A stretch of DNA of 64,000 nt from Prevotella sp. (lineage in GTDB: Bacteria > Bacteroidota > Bacteroidia > Bacteroidales > Bacteroidaceae), in assembly GCA_017483805.1 (NCBI GenBank), contig JAFUUL010000142.1, positions 1-64,000 on the forward strand, in the 5' to 3' direction. Position numbers and translations under genes: made by a program. Positions 19,812 to 28,323 of this stretch are shown here, piece after piece. The notes under the pieces are model-generated. The model ran no database searches. It saw only the letters and a list, made by a program, of their open reading frames with translations, and was not told the DNA's origin. How positions within the stretch are numbered: the first letter of the stretch is position 1; each line of letters begins with the position of its first letter.

Positions 19812-19847
19812 CACTATAATATAAATATATATATTTATATTATAGTG
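19812..19847. repeat. Perfect 36-base AT-rich palindrome
   Basis: Positions 19812-19829 are exactly the reverse complement of 19830-19847 (left half begins CACTATAATATAAATATA). No loop; only the outer C and G pairs are GC. It lies between the GGTCA array on the left and a TGACC array on the right. There is no T tract on either side, so it does not look like a terminator. Confidence 0.9.
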
Positions 19848-19875
19848 AGAAAATGACAGAATCCGAAAATGAAAA

Positions 19876-19904
19876 TGACCATTTTGACCTTGACCACTTT
19901 GACC
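19876..19904 (+). repeat. TGACC array, inverse of the left GGTCA array
   Basis: TGACC occurs at 19876, 19885, 19891 and 19900. It is the reverse complement of the GGTCA units at 19763-19783, and both arrays lie about 55-60 bases from the centre of the 36-base palindrome. The rest of the 680-base gap between tilS and rpoD, apart from the items listed, shows nothing I recognise. Confidence 0.8.
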
Positions 19905-20020
19905 ACGTTTTATTGGTTCATTGTGTCTTCAAAAGTTTATGAGACCCTTTGTGTGACAAGACAATTGTAGGACAGTCATCCATGATTCGGGTATTTGTTT
20001 TTAACGGCGAAAAAACGCTG

Positions 20021-21343
20021 TCAGACGCTGTGCAGCCACTCCACCAGCAGGGTGCGTTCGGTGGCAGGCGAGATGCAGAAGGGGGCAGCCGTGCGGTGAC
20101 CCACGAGCCATAGAATGCGGCCGTCGGCATCGCAGAGCACCAGCGTGCGGCGCTTCTCGAAGACCGTCAGGTGGCGGTCGGTCAGATAGTCGCTCACCAG
20201 TCGCGTGCCCGTCATGCCGTAGGGCTGAAAGCGGTCGCCCTGCTGCGTGGGGCGCAGGGTCAGGGGGAAGCGCACGGTGGCGATATCGAGGCAGGCCACG
20301 CTGGGACGCTTGTCCAGATGCTGGCCGTCGAGTGTGCTCAGTCGTATCTTCTCGCTCTCGGTATAAACATAGGTGCCCGTCTCCGGCAAGCGTAGGGTGG
20401 GGCGGTTTGTCCGTTTTTCTTCCACTACCAGTCGTCCTCGGCTGATGGTCATCTGGTGCGTATCCGACTGCCATTCGCTGCCTGCCTGAGGCGCGTTCAG
20501 CGCGTCGGCCACCTGCTCGATGACGGCCGGCGAAAAGCCCTTTGGGCTTAGCCACGCGAAGAGGACACTCTCAGGCGACGGCTCTTGCTGAAGTCTGTTT
20601 ATTTCGATGGAATCGGCCAAAATGAGGCGGTCGAGGCTCTGCCGGATGGCATCGTCGTAGACGCGCGAGGCCTCCTGAAGCCGTCGAGCAGTGGTCAGAA
20701 TGTTGTCCGTAGCGCTGGCGTTGATCTCGCGCAGGAGTGGCACGAGGTGCAGCCGAACCTTGTTGCGCACCACGTCGGCCTTCAGATTCGAGGAGTCAGT
20801 CACGTAGTCCTGTCCTATTTCCTTCAACCATTCTGTAATGTTTTTTCTACTGACGCAGAGCAGCGGACGCAGCACGTTTCCGTTGCGCGGCTTGATGCCC
20901 GTCAGGCCGTGGATGCCCGTGCCTCGCAGCAGGTTCATCAGGACGGTCTCCACGGTGTCGTCCTCGTGGTGGGCCACGCAGATGCCCTGAGCCCCTGTGT
21001 CCTGTCGCAGTTGCTCGAAATAGCGGTAGCGCAGTTCGCGTGCCGCCATTTCAATGCTTACTTGATGCAGTGATGCGTAAGTGGCTGTGTCAAAGTGAAT
21101 CAGGTGCAGTTCGATGGAGTGTTGCTTGCAGAGTGCTTTCACGAAGTTCTCATCGCGATTGCTCTCTTCGCCGCGCAGGTGGAAGTTGCAGTGTACGGCC
21201 TCCACCTGATAGCCCAACAGGAGCAGCACACGTAGCAGGCAGACGCTGTCAGCACCCCCGCTGAGTGCCACCAGATAGCGTCCGTCAGCCGTCAGCAGTT
21301 CATGCCGATTGATATACTCCCTTATGGTATCAACAAATCCCAC
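20021..21343 (-). CDS. tilS: tRNA(Ile)-lysidine synthase
   Basis: Attaches lysine to C34 of the CAU anticodon of a minor tRNA-Ile, changing its codon to AUA. PP-loop SGGADS at residues 28-33 within the N-terminal ATP-pyrophosphatase domain; HHEDDTVETVLMNLLRGTG near 125; the C-terminal TilS-C domain ends near LVGHRTAAPF. 440 residues. The start is GTG at 21343, with AAGG just upstream; no ATG fits better. Last gene of exonuclease - methyltransferase - tilS, all concerned with RNA processing or modification. Confidence 0.94.
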   Translation of the reverse strand: MGFVDTIREYINRHELLTADGRYLVALSGGADSVCLLRVLLLLGYQVEAVHCNFHLRGEESNRDENFVKALCKQHSIELHLIHFDTATYASLHQVSIEMAARELRYRYFEQLRQDTGAQGICVAHHEDDTVETVLMNLLRGTGIHGLTGIKPRNGNVLRPLLCVSRKNITEWLKEIGQDYVTDSSNLKADVVRNKVRLHLVPLLREINASATDNILTTARRLQEASRVYDDAIRQSLDRLILADSIEINRLQQEPSPESVLFAWLSPKGFSPAVIEQVADALNAPQAGSEWQSDTHQMTISRGRLVVEEKRTNRPTLRLPETGTYVYTESEKIRLSTLDGQHLDKRPSVACLDIATVRFPLTLRPTQQGDRFQPYGMTGTRLVSDYLTDRHLTVFEKRRTLVLCDADGRILWLVGHRTAAPFCISPATERTLLVEWLHSV

Positions 21344-21353
21344 CCTTGTAAAA

Positions 21354-21374
21354 AATCTTCAATCTTCAATCTTC
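21354..21374 (-). repeat. Three tandem heptamers in the rlmI-tilS spacer
   Basis: GAAGATT (minus strand) is repeated three times head to tail, immediately after the methyltransferase stop and 11 bases before the tilS GTG. Role unknown; it could lower or modulate tilS initiation. Confidence 0.7.
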
Positions 21375-21377
21375 AAT

Positions 21378-22550
21378 CTACTCTACGTAGAGCACCAGCC
21401 CCTTCAGGTATTCGCCCTCAGGGTGGTAGATGTTGATGGGGTGGTCGGCCGGCTGATGCAGTTGGTGCAGGATGCGCACCTTGCGCTTGGCCAGTGCGGC
21501 AGCGGTGAAGACGGCATTGCGGAAGTTGTCCTTCGTGACCACCTGCGAGCATGAGAAGGTGAAGAGCACGCCGCCGCGCTCAATCTTCTCGAAGGCCTTC
21601 TGGTTCAGCCGGGTGTAGCCCTTCAGGGCGTTGTGCAGCGCGCCGCGGTGCTTGGCAAAGGCAGGCGGGTCGAGGATGATGAGGTCGTAGGATGATTGAC
21701 AATTATTGTCCAGAAACTTGAAGGCATCCTCGCAGAAAGCCTGGTGGCGCGGGTCGCCAGGGAAGTTGAGTTCCACGTTGCGCTTGGTCAGTTCGATGGC
21801 CTTGGCCGAACTGTCCACGGAGTGTACCAACTGCGCGCCGCCACGCATGGCATAGAACGAAAAGCCGCCCGTGTAGCAGAACATGTTGAGCACGCGGCGG
21901 CCCTTGGCGTAGCGCTCCAGCAGGGCGCGGTTCTCGCGCTGGTCGACGAAGAAGCCAGTCTTCTGGCCCTTGAGCCAGTCGACGTAGAAGCGCAGCCCGT
22001 TCTCCACGGCCGTATTGTCGTTGCTGCCGCCGAGGAGGAAACCGTTCTCTGGATCCACGAACGAGAGGGTGGTCTCGCTCTTGTAGTAGATGTGGGCTAT
22101 GCGGCCCTGCATGACCTTCTCCAGGGCCTTCGCTATCTGGTGACGGGCCAGGTGCATGCCTATGCTGTGGGCCTGCATGACGGCCGTCTGTCCGTAGACG
22201 TCGATGATCAGTCCTGGCAGCAGGTCGCCCTCGCCGTGCACCAGTCGGTAGGCGGTGGTGTCAGGGCGGTCGGCCAGCCCTATGCTCTGCCTGAGGTCGA
22301 GTGCCGACTGGAGGCGCGACTGCCAGTAGGCAGCGTCGATTGCCACATCGTTGAACGTGAGCACGCGCACGGCGATGGAGCCCTGCTGCCAGTGGCCCAC
22401 GGCGATGAAGTCGCCCCGTTCGGTCAGCACGCGCACCACCTCGCCCTCCTCCATGCCGCTGTCGGCACGCAGTATGGCGCCAGAGAATATCCAGGGGTGG
22501 AAGCGCAGCAGGCTGTCCTCCTTACCTCGTTTCAGATAGATTTGCTTCAT
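21378..22550 (-). CDS. rlmI: Class I SAM-dependent rRNA methyltransferase, RlmI-like
   Basis: Probable 23S rRNA cytosine-C5 methyltransferase. N-terminal PUA-type domain (residues 1-80: KRGKEDSLLRFHPWIFSGAI), then the Rossmann methyltransferase core with VLNMFCYTGGFSFYA (SAM motif I region, near 220) and the catalytic-type LDPPAFAKHRG near 296. 390 residues. Its start codon lies inside the end of the exonuclease gene (29-base overlap, 22522-22550), so translation is probably coupled. The exact target base is not provable from sequence. Confidence 0.87.
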   Translation of the reverse strand: MKQIYLKRGKEDSLLRFHPWIFSGAILRADSGMEEGEVVRVLTERGDFIAVGHWQQGSIAVRVLTFNDVAIDAAYWQSRLQSALDLRQSIGLADRPDTTAYRLVHGEGDLLPGLIIDVYGQTAVMQAHSIGMHLARHQIAKALEKVMQGRIAHIYYKSETTLSFVDPENGFLLGGSNDNTAVENGLRFYVDWLKGQKTGFFVDQRENRALLERYAKGRRVLNMFCYTGGFSFYAMRGGAQLVHSVDSSAKAIELTKRNVELNFPGDPRHQAFCEDAFKFLDNNCQSSYDLIILDPPAFAKHRGALHNALKGYTRLNQKAFEKIERGGVLFTFSCSQVVTKDNFRNAVFTAAALAKRKVRILHQLHQPADHPINIYHPEGEYLKGLVLYVE

Positions 22551-23172
22551 TGTTTTCGTCTACTGTGATAAGTTGATAATCGTTGGTTTCTTTCAGCCGC
22601 ACCAGTTCGTTGTAGAGTTGGATGCAGGCCCAGGCGTCGGTGGCGGCATAGAGTTTCTGGCGGTCGGAAAGGATGTCGGCCTCCCAGTTGCTCAGTTGCT
22701 GGCGCTTGCTGATCTTGCGTCCGAAGAGGTTGGCGTAGAGTTTCTGCAGGCTCAGGTCTTCGATGCCCACCTCGCGCACGTGATCCTGTATGTCGACGAA
22801 GCGGCCCGTCTCGAAAGCGCCCAGACGGTGCAGCGCGTTCAGATCGTCGTGCCACGAGAGTCCCACCTTCAGCACCGTCTGGTCTTCCAGCAGTTGTCTG
22901 AGGGCAGGCGTCAGGCCCGTGTGGTTCAGGCGGAAGAGGAAGCAGGTGTCCTCTGTCGACACCTGCAGCAGGGCCACCTTGTGCTGCTGCCCCTTCTTGA
23001 ACGAGGGGCGCGTCTCTGTGTCCAGCCCCAGTATCTTCTGCGACAGCAGGTAGCGCACGGCCCGCTCTGTCTCGCCAGGGGTCAGTATGACGATGATCCT
23101 GCCCTGAAATTCTTCGACAGGTAGGGTGGAGATGAGCGCCTTTTCGTATTTATTGTAGATGATTTTAGTCAT
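22522..23172 (-). CDS. RNase D-like 3'-5' exonuclease (DEDDy family)
   Basis: 216 residues, a single exonuclease domain without the HRDC domains of full RNase D. Motif I LGLDTETRPSF near residue 54, motif II KVGLSWHDDLNALHR near 107, and motif III ATDAWACIQLYNEL near 185 give the four acidic residues and Tyr-type motif of the family (the third motif here reads ATDAWACIQLY). Likely trims RNA 3' ends. ATG at 23172 chosen; the frame opens at a TTG at 23202, which lies upstream of the promoter element at 23192-23199. Confidence 0.84.
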   Translation of the reverse strand: MTKIIYNKYEKALISTLPVEEFQGRIIVILTPGETERAVRYLLSQKILGLDTETRPSFKKGQQHKVALLQVSTEDTCFLFRLNHTGLTPALRQLLEDQTVLKVGLSWHDDLNALHRLGAFETGRFVDIQDHVREVGIEDLSLQKLYANLFGRKISKRQQLSNWEADILSDRQKLYAATDAWACIQLYNELVRLKETNDYQLITVDENNEANLSETR

Positions 23173-23191
23173 ATAATTCGTTTTCGAGGTG

Positions 23192-23199
23192 CAAAAATA
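23192..23199 (-). promoter_or_regulatory. Promoter -7 element of the exonuclease - rlmI - tilS operon
   Basis: TATTTTTG on the minus strand, 20 bases before ATG at 23172. Divergent from the ftsK promoter 44 bases away. Confidence 0.6.
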
Positions 23200-23242
23200 C
23201 AAAAAAAATGTGATTTTATGCCGATAACTGATTTTTTTCCGC

Positions 23243-23250
23243 TACTTTTG
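23243..23250 (+). promoter_or_regulatory. Promoter -7 element of ftsK
   Basis: TACTTTTG, 28 bases before the ftsK ATG at 23279. -33 box not convincing. Confidence 0.6.
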
Positions 23251-23278
23251 CAGAAGAATTAACGAATGGATACATAAA

Positions 23279-25753
23279 ATGGCAAAGAAATCGGACAAAA
23301 AATCAGATAAAAAAGGTAAGAACCACAAGAATCAGGGCAACAAGACGTCATTCCTCGAGTCACTGGGACTGACACGCGTCATGCAGATATTCCAGAACGA
23401 ACGCCTCCACTTCCTGCTGGGGCTCGTCACGTTTGCGCTGGCCTTCTGTCTGTCGTGGTCGTTCGTGTCCTACTTCACGACGGGTACGGCCGACCAGAGC
23501 CTTATCGTCGATGGCGACGTGGCCAACGAGGGGGCCAAGTACCTGAACTCGTGCGGCAGCCTGGGCGCTCATGCGGCCTACTTCTTCATCAACCGCTGCT
23601 TCGGCCTCGCTGCCTTCGGCATCCCCCTGTTCCTCTTCCTCGTCTCGCTGGCACTGATGCAGGCCTACAGGCCCCGACTGCTCAAGTGGTTCCTGGCCCT
23701 CACGGTGCTGGTGGTGTGGACGTCGATGACGCTGGCCGAATTTGCGTCGCCACTCTTCCCCGACCTGCACTTCAATCTGGGCGGCCTGCACGGCATGAAC
23801 GCCTGCGAGTATGTGAAGCGCTTCGTGGGCGTGCCTGGTTTGGTGGCCCTGCTGGCGCTGGTGGCCCTGCTGTTCCTGATGTACGTGAGCAACGAGACCA
23901 TCATCTGGATTCGTAAGATACTGAATCCCAAGAAGTTCTTCGACAAGGTGAAGTTCACCGTCAGCAACAATGCGCAGGACGGCGAGGCTGAAGGCGAATC
24001 GTCGTACGAGAACCTCATCCAGACGGAGGGCGACCCAGAGGTGTTCGACGATCCTGAGACGCAGACGGTGGTGTTCGACCACCAGATGGCCGACGCCGAC
24101 GAACGCGAGGATGAAGAGACGGAGAAGCCCGCCGACAACAAACCCGAGAAGGCCGACCCCGACCTGAACATCGAGGCCGCCAAGGAGGAGGAGAAGGCCG
24201 ACGGAGAGGTGGTGACAGCCCTGGAGGACATGGAGCCCTACGACCCCAAGCGCGACCTGGAGAACTACCACTATCCGACGCTCGACCTGCTGAAGTCGTA
24301 TGCCGACGATGGCAAGCCCTACATCGACATGACTGAGCAGAACGCCAACAAGAACCGCATCGTCGACGTGCTGCGCACCTTCGGCGTGGAGATCAGCAGC
24401 ATCAAGGCCACCGTGGGCCCCACCATCACGCTCTACGAGATTACCCCAGCACAGGGCGTGCGCATCGCCAAGATCCGCAACCTGGAGGACGATATCGCCC
24501 TGAGCCTGGCTGCTGAGGGCATCCGTATCATCGCGCCCATTCCTGGCCGCGGCACCATCGGCATCGAGGTGCCTAATGCGAAGAAGAACATGGTGTCGAT
24601 GCGCAGCGTGCTCGACTCGAAGAAGTTCCAGGAGACCACGATGGACCTGCCCTGCGCGATGGGTAAGACCATCACCAACGAGGTGTTCATGTTCGACCTG
24701 GCCAAGGCGCCCCACCTGCTGGTGGCCGGTGCGACAGGTCAGGGTAAGTCGGTAGGCCTGAACGCCATCCTCACCTCTTTATTATATAAGAAGCATCCGG
24801 CCGAACTGAAAATCGTGCTCGTAGACCCCAAGATGGTGGAGTTCAGCATCTATCGCAGCATCGACAAGCACTTCCTGGCCAAGGTTCCTGACGACAACGC
24901 CGACCCCATCATCACCGACACGTCGAAGGTGATACGCACGCTGCAGAGCCTCTGCGTGGAGATGGACGCCCGCTACGAACTACTGATGGCGGCCAACGAG
25001 CGCAACATCAAGGACTACAACCGCAAGTTCATCGCCCGCAAGTTGAACCCTGAGAAGGGGCACCGCTTCATGCCCTACATCGTAGTGGTCATCGACGAGT
25101 ACGGCGACCTGATCATGACGGCCGGCAAGGAGATAGAACTGCCTATCGCCCGCATCGCCCAGAAGGCACGCGCCGTGGGCATCCACATGATCATAGCCAC
25201 CCAGCGACCCACGACCAACATCATCACGGGCACCATCAAGGCCAACTTCCCTGCGCGCATCGCCTTCCGCGTCAGCCAGGGCATCGACTCGAAGACCATC
25301 CTCGACCGCATGGGCGCCCAGCAACTCATAGGCCGCGGCGATATGCTCTATCTGCAGGGCAACGACCCCGTGCGCGTGCAGTGCGCCTTCGTCGACACGC
25401 CTGAGGTGAACGACATCAACCAGTACATCTCTCAGCAGCAGGGCTATCTGGAGACCTACGAACTGCCTGAGCCTCCTGTGGGCGACGGCGACGAGGGTGG
25501 CAGCACCAACGATGCCGACCTGAGCCATCTGGATCCGATGTTCGACGATGCCGCCCGTCTGATCGTCAGCACGCAGCAGGGCTCCACGTCGCTCATCCAG
25601 CGCAAGTTCTCCATCGGCTACAACCGTGCCGGCCGCTTGATGGACCAACTGGAGAAGGCAGGCATCGTAGGGCAGGCTCACGGTTCGAAGCCGCGCGAGG
25701 TGCTCATCCAGGACGAGGTGAGTTTGGAGAATCTGTTGAACTCGCTGCGATGA
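23279..25753 (+). CDS. ftsK: DNA translocase FtsK
   Basis: Septum-anchored ATPase that pumps chromosomal DNA during division. 824 residues. The N-terminus is Lys-rich (23 residues), then four membrane segments between about 40 and 205, a short acidic linker (about 215-320, rich in Asp/Glu), the alpha/beta motor with Walker A AGATGQGKS near 483-491, Walker B IVVVIDEYGDL near 600, and the C-terminal winged-helix gamma domain (LIQRKFSIGYNRAGRLMDQL). The gamma domain normally binds KOPS-type polar sequences. Full length for the phylum. It probably heads a transcript with lolA and DUF5687. Confidence 0.96.
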   Translation: MAKKSDKKSDKKGKNHKNQGNKTSFLESLGLTRVMQIFQNERLHFLLGLVTFALAFCLSWSFVSYFTTGTADQSLIVDGDVANEGAKYLNSCGSLGAHAAYFFINRCFGLAAFGIPLFLFLVSLALMQAYRPRLLKWFLALTVLVVWTSMTLAEFASPLFPDLHFNLGGLHGMNACEYVKRFVGVPGLVALLALVALLFLMYVSNETIIWIRKILNPKKFFDKVKFTVSNNAQDGEAEGESSYENLIQTEGDPEVFDDPETQTVVFDHQMADADEREDEETEKPADNKPEKADPDLNIEAAKEEEKADGEVVTALEDMEPYDPKRDLENYHYPTLDLLKSYADDGKPYIDMTEQNANKNRIVDVLRTFGVEISSIKATVGPTITLYEITPAQGVRIAKIRNLEDDIALSLAAEGIRIIAPIPGRGTIGIEVPNAKKNMVSMRSVLDSKKFQETTMDLPCAMGKTITNEVFMFDLAKAPHLLVAGATGQGKSVGLNAILTSLLYKKHPAELKIVLVDPKMVEFSIYRSIDKHFLAKVPDDNADPIITDTSKVIRTLQSLCVEMDARYELLMAANERNIKDYNRKFIARKLNPEKGHRFMPYIVVVIDEYGDLIMTAGKEIELPIARIAQKARAVGIHMIIATQRPTTNIITGTIKANFPARIAFRVSQGIDSKTILDRMGAQQLIGRGDMLYLQGNDPVRVQCAFVDTPEVNDINQYISQQQGYLETYELPEPPVGDGDEGGSTNDADLSHLDPMFDDAARLIVSTQQGSTSLIQRKFSIGYNRAGRLMDQLEKAGIVGQAHGSKPREVLIQDEVSLENLLNSLR

Positions 25754-25772
25754 GCCTGAAATAACGAATGAT

Positions 25773-25790
25773 CGTCATAACGTGATAACG
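25773..25790 (+). repeat. 18-base ATAACG motif upstream of lolA
   Basis: CGTCATAACGTGATAACG in the ftsK-lolA spacer, with flanking ATAACG at 25761 and 25793 (four copies in all; the last three at an 8-base period). It matches the permease spacer motif (4390-4407, minus strand) at 17 of 18 positions. Confidence 0.6.
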
Positions 25791-25819
25791 ACATAACGAA
25801 AAAATCGAAAGAAAAAACA

Positions 25820-26422
25820 ATGAGAAAAGCCTTATTTGCATTATTGCTCCTTCCCCTGTCCTTGCTTCCTGCTGGGGCCCAGACGGCCCGTCAGGTGCTG
25901 GACAAGTGTGCCGCTGTGGTCAGCGCGCGCGATGGCGTGCAGGCCGACTTCACGATGAACAGCGCGCAGTATGGCGACGCCAGCGGACAGATCATGGTGA
26001 AGGGACGTATGTTCATGGCCTCTACGCAGGTGGCCTCGATGTGGTTCGACGGCCGCACGCTGTGGACCTATATGTCGAAGAACAACGAGGTGAACGTGAC
26101 CACGCCCAGCGAGGCGCAGTTGCAGGTGCTGAACCCCTACAACTTCATCACGATGTACAAGAAGAACTTCAAGTACACGATGACGCAGACGGCCAGTGCC
26201 TACAACGTACACCTGACCTCGACCGACGCCACGCGCCGCGTGAAGGAGATGTTCATCACGGTGGACAAGAAGAACTGGCACCCCACGGAGGTGAAACTGC
26301 TGCAGAACCAGAAGTGGACCACCTTCACGATATCCAACCTGAAGACAGTGAAACTGGCCGATGATAAGTTCCGCTTCAAGTCGCAGGACTTCCCCTCCGC
26401 CGAAGTGATTGACCTGCGCTGA
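25820..26422 (+). CDS. lolA: Outer-membrane lipoprotein carrier LolA
   Basis: Periplasmic chaperone that carries lipoproteins from the inner to the outer membrane. Signal peptide at residues 1-20 (RKALFALLLLPLSLLPAGAQ). The mature protein shows the incomplete beta-barrel pattern of LolA/YhjD-like proteins: QADFTMNSAQYGDASGQIMV, GRMFMASTQVASMWFDGRTLWTY and repeated strand pairs to the end. 200 residues. It follows ftsK by 66 bases, as often in Bacteroidota. The stop TGA shares one base with the next ATG (TGATG at 26420). Confidence 0.9.
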   Translation: MRKALFALLLLPLSLLPAGAQTARQVLDKCAAVVSARDGVQADFTMNSAQYGDASGQIMVKGRMFMASTQVASMWFDGRTLWTYMSKNNEVNVTTPSEAQLQVLNPYNFITMYKKNFKYTMTQTASAYNVHLTSTDATRRVKEMFITVDKKNWHPTEVKLLQNQKWTTFTISNLKTVKLADDKFRFKSQDFPSAEVIDLR

Positions 26423-27912
26423 TGAACCGTCTGCAACTGTTTCTCCTGCTCAGGCGCCACAATAGTTTGGCCCTGCGTCGCAGCCCCGCCTTCGAGCAGA
26501 GTGTGGTGGCTAAGGTGATGATGGTGCTGGGTGCCGGCTTCATGATCATCTACCTGATCTTTCTGGGCACCATGATGGCGATGCCTGCCACTCAGGGCCG
26601 CATGTACGGCCTGCTGCTGGCCATGACGCCCATGCTGTGGATGCCCATCGACTTCGGCATCCGCTTTGCCGTCCAGCAGACGCCGGCCATGTTTGCCAAG
26701 CCCTATCTGCTGCAGCCGATGCCCTTCGGTGCTGTGATTGAGAACTTCCTGGTGAACACGCTCGTCACTGGCTACAACTGGACTTGGCTCGCTCTCTTCC
26801 TGCCCTATGCCTTCATCGTGTTCTGTGGCGGCGCGTCGCTGCTGCAGGCTCTCAGCATCTTGGTCAGCGGCATGCTGCTCATCCTGGCCAACAGCCAGAT
26901 ATACCTAATGGTGCGCACGCTCGTGGGGCGCAGCCTGCTGTGGTGGGCACTGCCCATCGTGATCTACGGCTCTATATGGGTGACGCTCCTGATAGACGAA
27001 GACCTATTCGACCAGCAGATGGATGTGCTGAGCGACATCAGCATAGCCTGGTGGTTCGTCTTTGCTTGTATGGCCCTGCTGGCCGTGCTCTTCGTGCTGA
27101 ACCGCTGGATGCAACTGCGCTTCGTGCGCGAGGAAATATCTCGCCAGGAGAAGAAGGAGGCCGCCATGAAGCACGTGGTGAAGTTCTCGTTCCTGGAGCG
27201 CTTCGGATTGACTGGCGAGTACCTGAAACTGGAGGTGAAGTCCATCATGCGCAACAAGGCCATCCGCTCGCGCGTGCTCATGAGCGTGACCCTCATCGTC
27301 GTGTTCACGCTGCTGGTGTCCTACACCTCTTTATACGACGGGCGTGCGATGCTCAACTTCTGGTGCTTCTATTGCTTCGGCATCTATGGCATCACGGCAA
27401 TGGTCAAGGTGATGGGCCCTGAGGGCAACTACATCGACCTGCTGATGGTGCACCACGAGAGCATTCTGTCGCTGCTGAAGGCGAAGTACTACTTCCACAC
27501 GGCAATGCTGCTGGTGCCTTTCGTGCTGATGATTCCAGCCGTCATCGCAGGCAAGTTCTCATTGCTGATGATGTTCGCCTATATGTTCATCTGCTCAGGC
27601 CTGCTCTACTTCATGCTGTTCCAGTTGGCCGTCTACAACAAGCAGACGCTGCCCCTTAACTCGAAGATAACGGGCAAGAACTCTGTGGAGAACGGCATGC
27701 AACTGGTCATCGAGATGCTGGCCATGTTTCTGCCGCTCGTGGTGGTGGCAGCCCTCGTGCTGCTGTTCGACGAGACAACGGCCTACTGGTCGCTCATCGT
27801 CATCGGCTTGCTCTTCACGCTGACCCATCCTCTCTGGCTGCGCAATGTGTACACACGCATGATGCGCCGCAAGTATGAGAACCTGGAGGGCTTCCACGCC
27901 TCGCGTGCTTAA
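26422..27912 (+). CDS. DUF5687-type multi-pass membrane protein, probable ABC permease
   Basis: 496 residues with about 11-12 hydrophobic segments in two groups, separated by a charged region (about residues 225-285, FVREEISRQEKKEAAMKHVV). The arrangement is like an ABC-2-type permease without its own ATPase. I match it to DUF5687. An ABC ATPase of the kind that would pair with it is at 59094-59792, far away. Substrate unknown. It overlaps lolA by one base, which suggests coupling to envelope biogenesis genes. Confidence 0.75.
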   Translation: MNRLQLFLLLRRHNSLALRRSPAFEQSVVAKVMMVLGAGFMIIYLIFLGTMMAMPATQGRMYGLLLAMTPMLWMPIDFGIRFAVQQTPAMFAKPYLLQPMPFGAVIENFLVNTLVTGYNWTWLALFLPYAFIVFCGGASLLQALSILVSGMLLILANSQIYLMVRTLVGRSLLWWALPIVIYGSIWVTLLIDEDLFDQQMDVLSDISIAWWFVFACMALLAVLFVLNRWMQLRFVREEISRQEKKEAAMKHVVKFSFLERFGLTGEYLKLEVKSIMRNKAIRSRVLMSVTLIVVFTLLVSYTSLYDGRAMLNFWCFYCFGIYGITAMVKVMGPEGNYIDLLMVHHESILSLLKAKYYFHTAMLLVPFVLMIPAVIAGKFSLLMMFAYMFICSGLLYFMLFQLAVYNKQTLPLNSKITGKNSVENGMQLVIEMLAMFLPLVVVAALVLLFDETTAYWSLIVIGLLFTLTHPLWLRNVYTRMMRRKYENLEGFHASRA

Positions 27913-27950
27913 AAGAATAGAACTATTTACTAACTACAACTGATAAACAA

Positions 27951-28316
27951 ATGATGAGAAAACTAATCTCCGTGGCATCCCTCGCTCTGCTGAGTGCGAC
28001 AATGACTGCATCAGCCGATGACAGGCAAGTGGTGACGGTCAATGGCACAAAGGTGGACAAGACCGTGAGCAAGATGACCTTCGAGGGCGACAATGTGGTG
28101 CTCACCTACAGCGACAACACCACTCAGACGGTCGATATGGCCAGTGTGACCATCGCCTTCTCTGTGGCCGATGCCGTCAAGGCTCTCGAGAAAGAGCCTG
28201 CCGATGCCCCCGTGAACTACTTCGACCTGAACGGCAGACAACTGAAGCAGGCTCCGCAAAAGGGGGCCTATATGGTGAAGAAAGGCAACACTGTGGTGAA
28301 GATTCTAACGAGATAA
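27951..28316 (+). CDS. Small secreted protein with T9SS-like C-terminal tail
   Basis: 121 residues (two adjacent ATG codons at 27951 and 27954). Signal peptide at about 1-22, ending ASADD. The middle has a short repeat-like beta pattern (VVTVNGTKVDKTVSKMTFEG, VVLTYSDNTTQTVDMASV). The tail, NYFDLNGRQLKQAPQKGAYM then VKKGNTVVKILTR, has the shape of type IX secretion type A sorting domains. It sits 7 bases ahead of the pectate lyase, so the two are likely co-transcribed; it may be an accessory protein or a stand-alone surface tail. No catalytic signature. Confidence 0.68.
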   Translation: MMRKLISVASLALLSATMTASADDRQVVTVNGTKVDKTVSKMTFEGDNVVLTYSDNTTQTVDMASVTIAFSVADAVKALEKEPADAPVNYFDLNGRQLKQAPQKGAYMVKKGNTVVKILTR

Positions 28317-28323
28317 GACGGCT

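Noticed and set aside
19812..19847. The AT palindrome as a tilS terminator
   Set aside because: No T tract on either strand and nearly all AT pairs; other explanations preferred.
19341..20020. tRNA or 6S RNA in the tilS-rpoD gap
   Set aside because: No cloverleaf and no long closing stem between the ends of the predicted transcript.
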